Below are positions 51,762 through 63,029 of a stretch of 64,000 nt of DNA, piece by piece (position 1 is the stretch's first letter; each line of letters starts with the position of its first letter). The notes beneath the pieces were generated by a model, which saw nothing but the letters and a program-made list of their open reading frames with translations, had not been told where the DNA came from and did no database searches. Location of the stretch: assembly GCA_964019155.1 (NCBI GenBank), contig OZ025242.1, forward strand, positions 61,134,500 to 61,198,499, written 5' to 3'. This DNA is from Osedax fenrisi. Lineage: Eukaryota; Annelida; Polychaeta; Sabellida; Siboglinidae. A program made the position numbers and the translations under genes.

Positions 51762-54352
51762 GTTGAAAACCCAGAATCCGATGATGAGCTTGAGAAGTAT
51801 CAATGTGGGATCATTTGCTGATATAAGTTAGTGAATATTATATATAATTTAATAATATACTAATTTCCAATTAATCATGTAGTGTTGAAAACCCATAATC
51901 CGATGATGAGCTTGAGAAGTATCAATGTGGTATCATTTGCCGATATAAGTTAGTGAATATTATATATCATTTAATAATATACTAATTTCCAATTAATCAT
52001 GTAGTATAGAAAATCCAGAATCCGATGATGAGCTTGAGAAGTTATAATATGGGATCATTTGCTGATATGAGTTAGTAACTATTATATATCATTTAATAAT
52101 ATACTAATTTCCAATTAATCATGTAGCGATGAAAAATCATAATCGGATGATGAGATTGAGAAGTAACAATGTGGGATCATTTGCTGATATGAGTTAGTAC
52201 CTATTATATATCATTTAATAATATACTAATTTCCAATTAATCATGTAGTGTTGAAAACCTATAATCCCATGAGCTTGATTAATGTGGTATCAATGAAGTA
52301 GTTGAAGTATCAATGTGGGATCATTTGCTGATATAAGTTAGTACCTATTATATATCATTTAATAATATACTAATTTCTAATCAATCATTTAATGTTGAAA
52401 ACCTATAATACGATGAGCTTGAGAAGTATCAATGTTGGATCATTTGATAATATAAGTTAGTAACTATTATATAACATTTAATAATATACTAATTTCTAAT
52501 CAATCATTTAATGTTGAAAACCTATAATATGATGAGCTTGAGAAGTATCAATGTTGGATCATTTGATAATATAAGTTAGTAACTATTATATAACATTTAA
52601 TAATATACTAATTTCTAATCAATCATTTAATGTTGAAAACCTATAATACGATGAGCTTGAGAAGTAACAATGTGGGATCATTTGCTGATATAAGTTAGTA
52701 ACTATTATATATCATTTAATAATATACTAATTTCTAATAAATCATGTAGTGTTGAAAACCTATAATCCCATGTGATTGAGAAGTATCAATGTGGTATCAT
52801 TTGCCGATATAAGTTAGTGAATATTATATATCATTTAATAATATACTAATTTCCAATTAATGATGTAGCTTTGAAAAACCATAATCGGATGATGAACTTG
52901 ATAAGTATAAATGTGGGATCATTTGCTGATAAAGTTAGTGAATATTATATATCATTTAATAATATACTAATTTCCAATTAATCATGTAGTGTAGAAAACC
53001 CAGAATCCGATGATGAGCTTGATAAGTATCAATGTGGTATCATTTGCCGATATAAGTTAGTGAATATTATATATCATTTAATAATATACTAATTTCCAAT
53101 TAATCATGTAGTGTCGAAAACCCAGAATCCGATGATGAGCTTGAGAAGTATCAATGTGGTATCATTTGCCGATATAAGTTAGTGAATATTATATATCATT
53201 TAATAATATACTAATTTCCAATTAATCATGTAGTGTTGAAAACCCAGAATCCGATGATGAGCTTGAGAAGTATCAATGTGGTATCATTTGCCGATATAAG
53301 TTAGTGAATATTATATATCATTTAATAATATATTAATTTCCAATTAATCATGTAGTGTTGAAAACCCAGAATCCGATGATGAGCTTGAGAAGTATCAATG
53401 TGGTATCATTTGCCGATATAAGTTAGTGAATATTATATATCATTTAATAATATATTAATTTCCAATTAATCATGTAGTGTTGAAAACCCAGAATCCGATG
53501 ATGAGATTGAGAAGTATCAATGTGGTATCATTTGCCGATATAAGTTAGTGAATATTATATATCATTTAATAATATATTAATTTCCAATTAATCATGTAGT
53601 GTTGAAAACCCAGAATCCGATGATGAGCTTGAGAAGTATCAATGTGGTATCATTTGCCGATATAAGTTAGTGAATATTATATATCATTTAATAATATATT
53701 AATTTCCAATTAATCATGTAGTGTTGAAAACCCAGAATCCGATGATGAGCTTGAGAAGTATCAATGTGGTATCATTTGCCGATATAAGTTAGTGAATATT
53801 ATATATCATTTAATAATATATTAATTTCCAATTAATCATGTAGTGTTGAAAACCCAGAATCCGATGATGAGCTTGAGAAGTATCAATGTGGTATCATTTG
53901 CCGATATAAGTTAGTGAATATTATATATCATTTAATAATATATTAATTTCCAATTAATCATGTAGTGTTGAAAACCCAGAATCCGATGATGAGCTTGAGA
54001 AGTATCAATGTGGTATCATTTGCCGATATAAGTTAGTGAATATTATATATCATTTAATAATATATTAATTTCCAATTAATCATGTAGTGTTGAAAACCCA
54101 GAATCCGATGATGAGCTTGAGAAGTATCAATGTGGTATCATTTGCCGATATACGTTAGTGAATATTATATATCATTTAATAATATACTAATTTCCAATTA
54201 ATCATGTAGTGTCGAAAACCCAGAATCCGATGATGAGCTTGAGAAGTAACAATGTGGGATCATTTGCTGATATGAGTTAGTAACTATTGTATATCATTTA
54301 ATAATATACTAATTTCCAATTAATCATTTAGTGTCGAAAACCCAGAATCCGA
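51762..54352 (+). repeat. 122-bp tandem array, about 21 copies, with exon/intron-like units
   Basis: The period is 122 bp in the core (53233, 53355, 53477 and so on). Each unit consists of a 66-nt block beginning TGTTGAAAACCCAGAATCCG. It is followed by a 56-nt block that starts GTTAGTGAATATTATATATC, contains AATATACTAATTTCC and ends CATGTAG. The second block has the form of a small intron: donor GTTAGT, branch-like TACTAAT, acceptor TAG. The 66-nt block is divisible by three. After virtual splicing two frames stay open in the core copies; one gives NPESDDELEKYQCGIICRY per unit. Outer copies carry stops in one or the other frame, 3-bp deletions and an internal expansion (about 52248-52340). 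Copies from about 53100 to 54190 are almost identical. Confidence 0.9.
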
Positions 54353-55961
54353 TGAGCTTAAATCTGATGTAATAAGGAATCAAGTGAAAATTAAAGTTAG
54401 TAAAATATAGAAAGTTAAATAATTATATCAAAATTTCATATATGATGAGTAATTTATCGAAATTTCATATATTTAATAATATTATATGTCATTTTAAATA
54501 TTTATAGCATTAAACCCTATGAAGATGTGAATTGGAATATTATCATTTGCTGAATACAATATACTGAAAATTGAATTACATCAAACTGAATGGACTAAAG
54601 ATTAGTATATTTTATTATTATAATATTTATCCAATAATTAATGTATTAATGTATTAACATTGTTATTAGTGGGACGTCTTGATGACTACAGAAATTCGTG
54701 AAATAGACATGAATAATGTTTAGTAATCTTTAATTAAATGTATATGTAAGAATCATTAATTTATTAATTTATATAGCCGGCTTAGAAGTGCGTGATGCAA
54801 ACTATAAGATCTTGAGGACTAAAGAGAAGATAGAAGATTTTATTTAATATGAATTGTAATATATATATATATTAAAGATTTTGTAAAGCAAAGATCTAAC
54901 ACTATATATGCAATGTAATTAAACTAATCATTAATAACTACTACCTGATGCTGCTATCAGTAGTATTGGATCACTGAAATAGATTTAGGTTTGGTGCAGT
55001 TTCTATATAACAATGTTTTCAATGCATTATAAATTAGATTTTAATAGCAATTAACATACTTTTTTTCATATAAATAATATTTTAAATTTATTTTAAAAGT
55101 AGTTTGATTCAAATTATAAACATCACATACTATGTGACATAGTTCCTAAAATTAACCCTATATAGCTTGCGCTGTAAAAATGTTTATATATAAAATAGAA
55201 TTACATGATTTATATATGTTATATCTTTCCTTAGAGAAATATTTATATATATTATAATAATTAAATATGTAAACTTTAAAATAAATTGTATTATGATTTA
55301 CGTATTGTTATGAATATATATTATGTATCCATTATTATTTTATTATATATATACATATAATATATGTACTCGATTGTTATAATAAATTATATGTATTATA
55401 CTGTTATTTGAAATGTGTAAGATTTATAATTTAACTTTAAATAGTAAATCAATAAAGTAGGTATTGAAATTTTCGTATAAATTATTAAATATTATTTTTA
55501 ACTATAATTTTTTTTCTTTTGTAAATTTAAAAAAACTAAAATACAACTTATGTTATAGAATTTAAAGAGCTTTGTAAAAATATAAATTATATTAATTTTA
55601 GATTAAAAAAAAAATATTATAAAAAAAAATCTCTATTTTTCCTATATTAGTTAAGAATGCTGATCATTTTTTTTACAAATGTACATATATATAGATACAT
55701 ATATAATGAAGATATACTGTTAATTTCATTACAAAATATACATTATTTAATGAGTTATGGTCAAATATGTATTATAAATATATTAAAACATGCATAATTC
55801 CTATCTACACCATGTAAAAAATTTCCCACATTTTTTTGAATATTTTTGATCATAACTTTTTTTTTAATAAAAATAAAAAAAAACTAAGATATGACTTCTA
55901 TTCTAGAATTTAATAAGCTTTCCAATGATACCAATTTTGTTATTATAGCATCAATATAAAA
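54353..55961. other. Transposon right arm
   Basis: After the array a block at 54508-54560 resembles a diverged 66-nt unit ('aaaccctatgaagatgtgaa', 'atcatttgctgaatac'). Two G+C-richer islands follow: 54670-54717 (reads WDVLMTTEIREIDMNN) and 54777-54848 (reads LEVRDANYKILRTKEKIEDF and a stop). They are separated by a 59-bp GT...AG segment. Their phases do not join simply, so they are not called as exons. From 54900 to 55961 the sequence is A+T-rich with subterminal repeated blocks. Confidence 0.45.
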
Positions 55962-55980
55962 AATCTCATTCTCGTCCCTA
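55962..55980 (-). repeat. Right terminal inverted repeat of the 10-kb transposon
   Basis: AATCTCATTCTCGTCCCTA, exact complement of 45622-45640. Confidence 0.93.
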
Positions 55981-56261
55981 AATATATGTAATGATAATCA
56001 TGATTATATATGAAATTAAAACATTTGTACTGTTTTTATAAGATTTTTCACATATTTAATTATTAAATAATTTAATATGTTTGTAAAATATATAATTATT
56101 TTATAGTTTAATAATAAAATGTATATTTATGTTTATCGGAAAAACCGGCTTAATTTAAATAATGTGTGGAGGGTTACGCGTTACGTATATCCCATACACG
56201 TGATAGTAATATAGGGCTATGCAACATTACGTATGTGTGTGTGTGTAATTGTATATATATA

Positions 56262-56314
<53 letters not shown>

Positions 56315-56318
56315 CTAC

Positions 56319-56345
56319 ATTGACTCAATGAATCATTGAGTCAAT
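56319..56345. repeat. 27-bp perfect palindrome
   Basis: ATTGACTCAATGA, a single A, then the exact complement. It contains two TGACTCA (AP-1-like) sites in mirror arrangement. Confidence 0.92.
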
Positions 56346-56448
56346 GATTGAGATTTTCTTGCATATATACGTACACATTATTTAATACAAATTAAATTAT
56401 TGTAATTATTATAGTTATATTATTATCATAATGATATAAATATAATAT

Positions 56449-56603
56449 GAGGCGGGAGTTGAATCATTGAATTGAATTTAAGTTGATCATACAGTTCGAA
56501 TTTGAATCATGTCATCAAATTTACATATTATATAAAGGACATACGTCCTTTATTGGATATATATATTCATTTATGTGTATACGCGACTCCCGCAAACCGC
56601 CTC
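56449..56603. repeat. Small inverted-repeat unit with inner palindrome
   Basis: GAGGCGGGAGT at 56449 is mirrored by ACTCCCGC...GCCTC at 56586-56603 (with a five-to-six base insertion). Inside is AAAGGACATACGTCCTTT. It may be a miniature element remnant. Similar AAGGACAT-ATGTCCTT palindromes occur at 44702 and 23170. Confidence 0.5.
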
Positions 56604-57418
56604 GCGTTGTTTACTTTTTAACTATTGCGCCATAGTTTTGACCCTGATTCTTTTGTATTAAATAATTTTTTGTATCATGTAATATAATCTAGAAAATATT
56701 ATAATATATCCCAACTGCGAATATTATATTCACTGAATATATAAGATAGTGTATCGTAATTAATGTTTAAAGTAACATTCCGTGTAATATCGTCAACTAT
56801 CCGACATCCTAATGATGAACATAAACGTTACACTCAGTAATAATTATACAAATATACAAATAAAAGTCACAGGAAATCTCTAATTTAATGAAATATCGTC
56901 TAATTTAGTATCAGTTACATTTATATTTAAAACATTAATAGGAATACAGCCATTTTAATATTAATGTATTATATAATGGTCATATATATATATATATAAG
57001 TTAGATAAGTTAGATAACAATGTAAGAATACACTAAATATTACATTGAATGTAACAATGCATAACTGATTATAAACAAATACATTAGTTCACATTGGTAA
57101 ATGACATCAATATATTATTTAGAATTCACTTGTTTTTCTCCTTACTGTTTATTTATACATATATATATATATAAGATAAGATAAGATACATTTATTATTG
57201 TAATCATTATAAAAGAAAAACAATAAATGGACAAATAAAATAGTCAGAAGACTTTCGAGGTATTTGACCTTAATAATGTCATATGCATACTATATTATAT
57301 AACAATTGTATTTTTTAAAGATATTTAAACATTTTTTTTAATAATAATATTAGCCATTAAATCGAACAAGTGATCACTATAAGTAATTATGAGAATCAAC
57401 AAATGAAGGAAGCCTTAG

Positions 57419-57420
<2 letters not shown>

Positions 57421-57474
<54 letters not shown>
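57421..57474. repeat. (AT)27 microsatellite
   Basis: 54 bp of pure AT repeat. Confidence 0.95.
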
Positions 57475-57477
<3 letters not shown>

Positions 57478-58519
57478 TGTGTGTTCTCATTTAATTTATA
57501 AGATAAATTATATAGAACCTTATATAATTTCCATATTACTTTATCATTACTTTCATATAGAAACATGCGATATTCATATATGAAATATTTAGAATCCCTA
57601 TATATAATATAATATTGCTCATAACATGTGTAATATATTTATGATAAATATAATGACTATTCGGGATAAACTCTGATAACTACACATGTTTATAATAATT
57701 TGTAATTATTAATAAATGCATCTTACAAAATGATATTTAACGAATCCTTTGAATATCAAAAATGTATTAATTTTGGGTAAAGATATTACAAAATATTTAA
57801 GATTTTAATAGGACAAATATTTATCGGATACTCCAGTGGATATAAATGCAATTTAGAATTTATTTTGAACTATTTTATTGATGGAAAAATACGTAAATAT
57901 ATCCAATACATTTATTTGTATATATAATAATCTATTGCTATATAATATATAGTAATTAAACATATGCGAATGATGTAATAATGTTTTTAAGAATAAATAA
58001 ATGTTACCAAAGCATACTCATTAATGAATTAACAATATTTGTATAGAATATTAAACATAAACAAATGTTCTATCCGAAAATACAATTAGTTAATGCTGAC
58101 AAATATAATTATAACGTTTATATACACGTATTACATTATATAATACATATATCATTTATATACCTACTTCTATCGGTTATATGCATTTTTTACCAAGTCA
58201 ATTCGTACAAAAAAACTAAAATCGTACAATATATAAAATTCATTTTTAGAAAATTATTAAATTCTATAAGTAAAATGAAATTCACTAATTTGAATATAAT
58301 AAACGCTCTCTTATGTTGAAATCAGCATAGATTGTCGTTATTATTTCCTAGTAATATTGCTATTGATCGTAGTGATTTATATTAATTTGATAAGAGATTT
58401 TAATTAAACGACATTCTTTTTAGGTTTTTATTAATATATAAATTTTCGTATATCTTAAATCAACATCACTATTAATAAATATTAGTGTTTCAACATTATC
58501 GGATAATATACGATGTCTG

Positions 58520-58680
58520 TATATAAGCGGCCACTGGGAATAGGCGTTCGCTAGGTACACTTGCACTTGCCGCCAGTAACTACCGCGCAGCTTCTCGTAG
58601 CATTAAGCTCTGACTAGACTTCCAGTGATTATGAGGGCAATAACTAAACTTAACTTATCGTAGAGTATGTCAACGATTCA
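58520..58680 (+). promoter_or_regulatory. Candidate core promoter / G+C-richer island
   Basis: TATATAAG at 58520-58527 stands 5' of an abruptly G+C-richer block (about 58528-58640) with 'ggcgttcgctaggtacactt' some 25-45 bp downstream, as expected for a TATA promoter and transcript start. No long ORF follows. It could serve an unrecognised non-coding or nested gene, or be a transposon fragment. Confidence 0.25.
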
Positions 58681-58885
58681 TATTGTATTATATCGAAATA
58701 TTTAATTTTATAAATTACATTGATCTTATTTTCAAAATTATACATTGTTTCGAACATAGTATGAATCATCTATATTCTCCCTATATGTTTCATTGATAAC
58801 ATGTATACATGTTTATATTTGGATGTGCTTTACTCTTAGTTGATAACACAATTGTATACGTCATCTAATCGTATAGTAACATACT

Positions 58886-58927
<42 letters not shown>

Positions 58928-59519
58928 TATATATTATATATATAGGAAGTTAGTAACTAATAGAAAAACTATATATTAAAAAAAGTTTCTCAGTTATTAT
59001 TTAATATATATATACTGATAAATAAACCTATGATTTAATATAATTTTATAGTGCTATAGAGTTGTATTAATATATTTGAATAATGAATATTGTCATTAAA
59101 AAATACATGTATTTACGAATGGATATGAAGAACCAATTCAAAAATAATTAACAATTAATTCTTACTAATATTATTGTTTATTTGTATTTAACTAGCTGAA
59201 ATTATTATAATGTATACTATACATTATAATTATAGTTAGTAAATATTGACTATATTTAGTACTGATGTTCGAAAGCGCGAGCAATAAGTTCAATAACAAA
59301 ATGTTCGATAGAGTAAATACATGTTCACTACAATAATCTTGAATAGTTTGAAATATAGGTATTAACTCGGCACTAGTTTTAAAGTTCAATGATCGCGAAC
59401 CTCCCTAATGTTGGATACAGTTCTCAACAGTTTGAGTTCATTTGCTAGATGATAGTAGTATACACTCTATACCTATTACGTACTAAATACTGTTTAATAA
59501 TGGTAATCTACGCGCTTTA
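58681..59519. other. Intronic A+T-rich sequence
   Basis: (AT)n near 58891-58945. A minus-strand frame at 59389-59192 is Leu-rich but unrecognised. Nothing is supported. Confidence 0.4.
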
Positions 59520-59985
59520 TAAGTACGAGTCCTTTGTAACCGATACCCCTTGTCTCTCTGTCTCTCCGTCTAGCTTGATTAATGATCTCATTACATTAAT
59601 GGCATGTATCGCGCGACATACATCGATGTCTAGGCTATGGTCTCGTGTCCGATACGTCCAGTCGACCACGATGCAGAGCTTCCTCTCCTACCTCTAAGGG
59701 TGAGTGCTGTCTAGCAGTACAGATGGACAGGTGGACACAACTGTCCTCGCTACAAGAATCATAGCCTTAGTCGCTATAGTGTGGCGAAGTGTGTCGGTCT
59801 CGATGATGCCATTAGTGTCACTGATGTTGAACGCAAGAGTGTCACTATTAATGAAACAGACGGTGACACACTTGTTGATACTAAGGCAACGCTATAGTTT
59901 ATAACAAGGTTGTCGCCGTTGTTGATGCCGAAAGTGTCACCGCGTTCTTCACCGCAATAAACTCTATATTTATCGGTCAATAAAT
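59520..59985 (+). other. G+C-richer island with decayed protein-like text
   Basis: From about 59719 the + strand gives YRWTGGHNCPRYKNHS, then SVAKCVGLDDAISVTDVERK and SVTINETDGDTLVDTKATL before a stop at about 59898. After a frameshift it gives VVDAESVTAFFTAIN. The repeated D-(V/A)-E...SVT phrase suggests a repetitive coding origin. A strong donor-like GGGTGAGT occurs at 59698. I do not recognise a family. It could be a pseudogene or exon remnant within the intron. Confidence 0.3.
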
Positions 59986-60861
59986 TACGAGTTCAATTGA
60001 GGCTGAAACCAAAGCTATTTTAAGATGGTCATGTGGTTAATCTTAGATTGTGACATCCTTCATTCATACCTTTTATTTGATTCAACAACACAGTTTGTGT
60101 ATTCATTCTACACTATGAATGTAATGCTCACATGTTTAAGCATGCATAACCCCCACATAAGCACACATGTGATCTCTTGTAATCACAATCTGTCTCTACT
60201 AGATATGTACAATGTACATCTCTAGTACATGAATACATTGTACAAGCAATACCATTATTATTAATTTCATTTAAACAATACATAGTATATAATATATATA
60301 TATATATATATATAGTATACTATACGATTAAATTATTTAAAACTAAAGATTAATTAAGATATATTAAATATCGAATAATTCATTTCACACTAGATTTCCC
60401 GAATGTGTAATAAAGCATATGAATATAAATAACATCGTGATATATGGGTTACGATGCATGTGCATTATTATTATGATGAGTGTGTGTTGTGCGCAGCGGT
60501 TGTAGACTAGTATCATATGAAGAGGGTGACTCCCATATGATGCACCATATTATAGGTGTACAGTGTAATATGCAGTACTTCCTATACATACATGTTATTA
60601 TTACATCATACATCGCTCATGTACATTTAATATATATGTATATATATATTATATATATTATATATATATATATATATAAATGCATGAATAACATCAATAT
60701 ATAGACAATATCTAAGCATATATATTTCATTGATTCTCTAGATTAGACTCTAAGGTGAATAACAGTGAAATTTATTAGCTTTATTAATAAGATATCTCCT
60801 AACAGTAGTGTAATTGGGTACATCATTTGTAATATTCATCATCATTCACAACATAAAACAC

Positions 60862-60922
<61 letters not shown>

Positions 60923-61480
60923 AATTAAATAATATATATCCACAAAATACAATTATAATGTATATATATATACAGATATATATATATACATATATGTATG
61001 AATTAAATAATATATATGCACGCCCCATTAATAACAACTCTTTCATGATAACACACACCTATGCTACACTAAAACACATATTCCGACTACAATCGTGCTG
61101 CTGCTACTGCTTAACCATTATTATTGAATTTATGTTGTTTTACCTGACAGCGAATATTTAATAGCACGTATATTATGTTTAATAATATCATTCCCCATAT
61201 GTTAAACAATAACTATTACAACAATGGCTATAGATTACGTAAGATTATATTTATTATGTATTATAATTTATTTATATTAGTATTATTTTAATTTTTCTTT
61301 ATTAATAATTCTAACAATAACATGAAATAGTTTACAAATTAGCATGTTATAGCGTGTCTAAAGAGTTATAGTTAATAATAGGTTAATAATAGGTAACGTA
61401 CACACAACATAGCACTAACTCTACCCTCCCTTACCCCCACACAACACATCACAAACTCTACCCCCCTACCCACACACATC
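59986..61480. other. Intronic sequence with (AT)n tracts
   Basis: Contains (AT)n at about 60295-60313, 60640-60680 and 60866-60918, and a duplicated 'atgtatgaattaaataatat' (60916 and 60995). YIYIYI-type frames here are microsatellite artefacts. No gene is seen. Confidence 0.45.
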
Positions 61481-61508
61481 ACTAACTCTACCCCCTACCC
61501 CTATGCAG

Positions 61509-61621
61509 ATCTGGTGCTAGCCGCAGAAATAGGCAAGTCACTGTTGGAGCGGAACCGTGACCTCGAGTATCAACTGAAGATGGCGAATCAGACAACAGCC
61601 TCGCAGACCAGGGACATCAAC
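61509..61621 (+). CDS. CDR2/BICD-like coiled-coil adaptor, internal exon
   Basis: After a textbook acceptor (C/T-rich tract ending 'cccctatgcag' at 61508) the exon reads (D)LVLAAEIGKSLLERNRDLEY then QLKMANQTTASQTRDIN. The donor is AAC/GTTTGT. Length is 113 nt, phase 1 in, phase 0 out. The block D-L-x-LAAE-x-GK-x-LLERN-x-x-LE is the N-terminal coiled-coil signature shared by CDR2/CDR2-like, BICD-related and TRAK/HAP1-type dynein/kinesin cargo adaptors, closest by eye to CDR2. Codon composition is far richer in G+C than the surroundings. Without splicing, the frame would stop at GSGP then TAG at about 61645. Another frame stays open to about 61722 (VAAPSDGHTLKPPLSGNG). Remaining exons should lie beyond the window or are not seen. 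Confidence 0.75.
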
Positions 61622-62386
61622 GTTTGTAGTGGTAGCGGCCCCTAGTGATGGACACACGTTAAAGCCCCCGTTAAGTGGTAATGGGGTTTATAATAATGGT
61701 AACAACCCATCTCTTCCTAGTTAATTAGTGATATAGCCCCGTTTCCTTAGCTATCGTTACATCTCATGTACGGGCATAAGGATACAAGTCAGAGATCGCT
61801 TGGTTATCTCTTTGATATTTACAAGTACGCGCGGATCTCAGTTTCTTTATTCTCGTTAGCAGAGATGAATTGTTACTACCAGTTGCGATTAATACTGGCG
61901 ATATATCTTATTCAATATACACACATATACATATGATAATAATTGTATACATGTATTGATGTTTATGATGTTGTTCAATTATATTGAATGCTGAATTTAA
62001 CAACCACGCAATATACTTTACGACCTACGATATAAGCCTCACTTTCATTGCACGGGTGGCTGAGATTTGTAGCCCATCGCTCGCCCTACCCCGTAAACAC
62101 CCCTATCCCACCTCTATTATGATTGGTCACGCTATCGCCATCTTGACCCCGCCGCGATATCGATGAGGCAAACACACACACACGCCCCTAGTTATGCAGT
62201 ACCCTATCAATTATGAATAACCTCGTTACCGCGCCGATATCATCTGCGTTCATAATCACAAGTTATTGATGTATTAATCGTGCGGCGGCGGGGTGGGGCA
62301 GCAGTCGAGCTGAGGACATACACGTCCTAGTGTTATCCTAGGAGAATATTTTACATTACGGAGATCTTCGTTACAACTGCGCTTAT

Positions 62387-62422
<36 letters not shown>

Positions 62423-63029
62423 CTGATCTAATCAGTTAACAATATTTGTTCATATAATTATATTGTTAAATATTATACCTACCGATGTACGTAATGCTAT
62501 TATTATAAATAATATCATTTAATAATAATTTAATGTCGTGCCAAATTAATTTCATAATTGATTTCTTAAAATAGAACAAATACTTTTAAACTTAATTATA
62601 ATATTATATTTATATATTAAATGTACGAAATATAATGATTTCAATAATATTTAACATATTTTAGTTTCTTATATTCTATTTTTGAATATAAATACTCATT
62701 ATTATAAATTATTATTTCTTGATAAAACAATAGTTAGTTATTTGTAATGTATCTTTATTTATAATTCAAATTAATCATAATTATAATGAAATAATCGTAA
62801 AACCGGTTCATTTAGCTACATAAGTGATAACTACAACTTTATAAATATGATTATATTATAAAAATAAACTGATTATATTATATAATTATAAAATAGATTG
62901 TACTATATCTTGTCATTATTAATAATACAAATTAATTCTTTGAAGCATATATCACTGGATATTGCATTATATTTAAAATAGATTAGCCACAGATTTAAAA
63001 GTGGTTCCTTATACATGCCATTCAATTAC
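61622..63029. other. Downstream intron; G+C-rich patch then A+T-rich
   Basis: 61640-62360 is unusually G+C-rich, with an inverted CCAAT box (GATTGGTCACG near 62122), a G-rich 'ggcggcggggtggggcagca' (62284-62303) and several CpGs. This would suit an internal promoter or CpG island. An (AT)n tract at about 62391-62419 and featureless A+T-rich DNA follow. Confidence 0.35.

Larger units (their letters stand above)
45622..55980 (+). mobile_element. 10.36-kb DNA transposon encoding one large DDE-like protein
   Basis: Perfect 19-bp terminal inverted repeats (TAGGGACGAGAATGAGATT) mark both ends. AATATAT flanks both sides (7-bp target duplication if real, though the A+T richness makes this weak). If the ends are read as GGGACGAG, the flanking dinucleotide is TA. 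Inside, in order: repeats of about 400 bp (45900-47640), a non-coding stretch, the intact 871-codon gene (49026-51641), a 122-bp tandem array (51762-54352), and about 1.6 kb with two copies of a 'ctaagatatgacttctattc'-type subterminal block (near 55535-55570 and 55876-55925). An intact gene within intact ends suggests a young, possibly active insertion. It appears to lie in the intron of the CDR2-like gene. I cannot assign it to a named superfamily. Confidence 0.85.
55981..58499. other. CDR2-like gene intron, (AT)n-rich
   Basis: Contains (AT)n tracts at about 56250-56310 and 57421-57474, a perfect palindrome (56319-56345), a small inverted-repeat unit (56449-56603) and a run of GATAAGATAA-like repeats near 57172. 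No gene is recognised; the 84-codon frame at 58065 lacks recognisable features. Confidence 0.45.

Noticed and set aside
51762..54352. Box C/D snoRNA reading of the 122-bp unit (ATGATGA as box C, CTGA as box D)
   Set aside because: The two boxes are only about 33 nt apart, no terminal stem pairs them, and the most conserved units have CCGA instead of CTGA.
51762..54352. Spliced-leader RNA array
   Set aside because: A donor-like site is present, but no convincing Sm site or promoter block follows, and each unit also carries an acceptor-like end, which SL genes lack.
51762..54352. CRISPR array
   Set aside because: Units are near-identical throughout with no repeat/spacer alternation, and the context is a eukaryotic transposon.
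58065..58319. 84-codon hydrophobic frame
   Set aside because: No motif, local composition identical to intron, no splice or promoter signals of note.
59192..59389. Minus-strand Leu-rich 65-codon frame
   Set aside because: Unrecognised and bounded by random stops; insufficient support for a gene.
60814..61161. YIYIYI-rich frames here and at 7464-7667, 18719-18937 and 2382-2627
   Set aside because: Products of (AT)n microsatellites.
61622..61725. Continuation of the CDR2-like exon in a shifted frame (VAAPSDGHTLKPPLSGNG to a stop)
   Set aside because: It needs a one-base shift or an impossible 8-nt intron; noted in the exon entry but not called coding.
61984..62166. 60-codon frame in the G+C-rich patch
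   Set aside because: The text is not protein-like and overlaps a region better explained as non-coding CpG-rich DNA.
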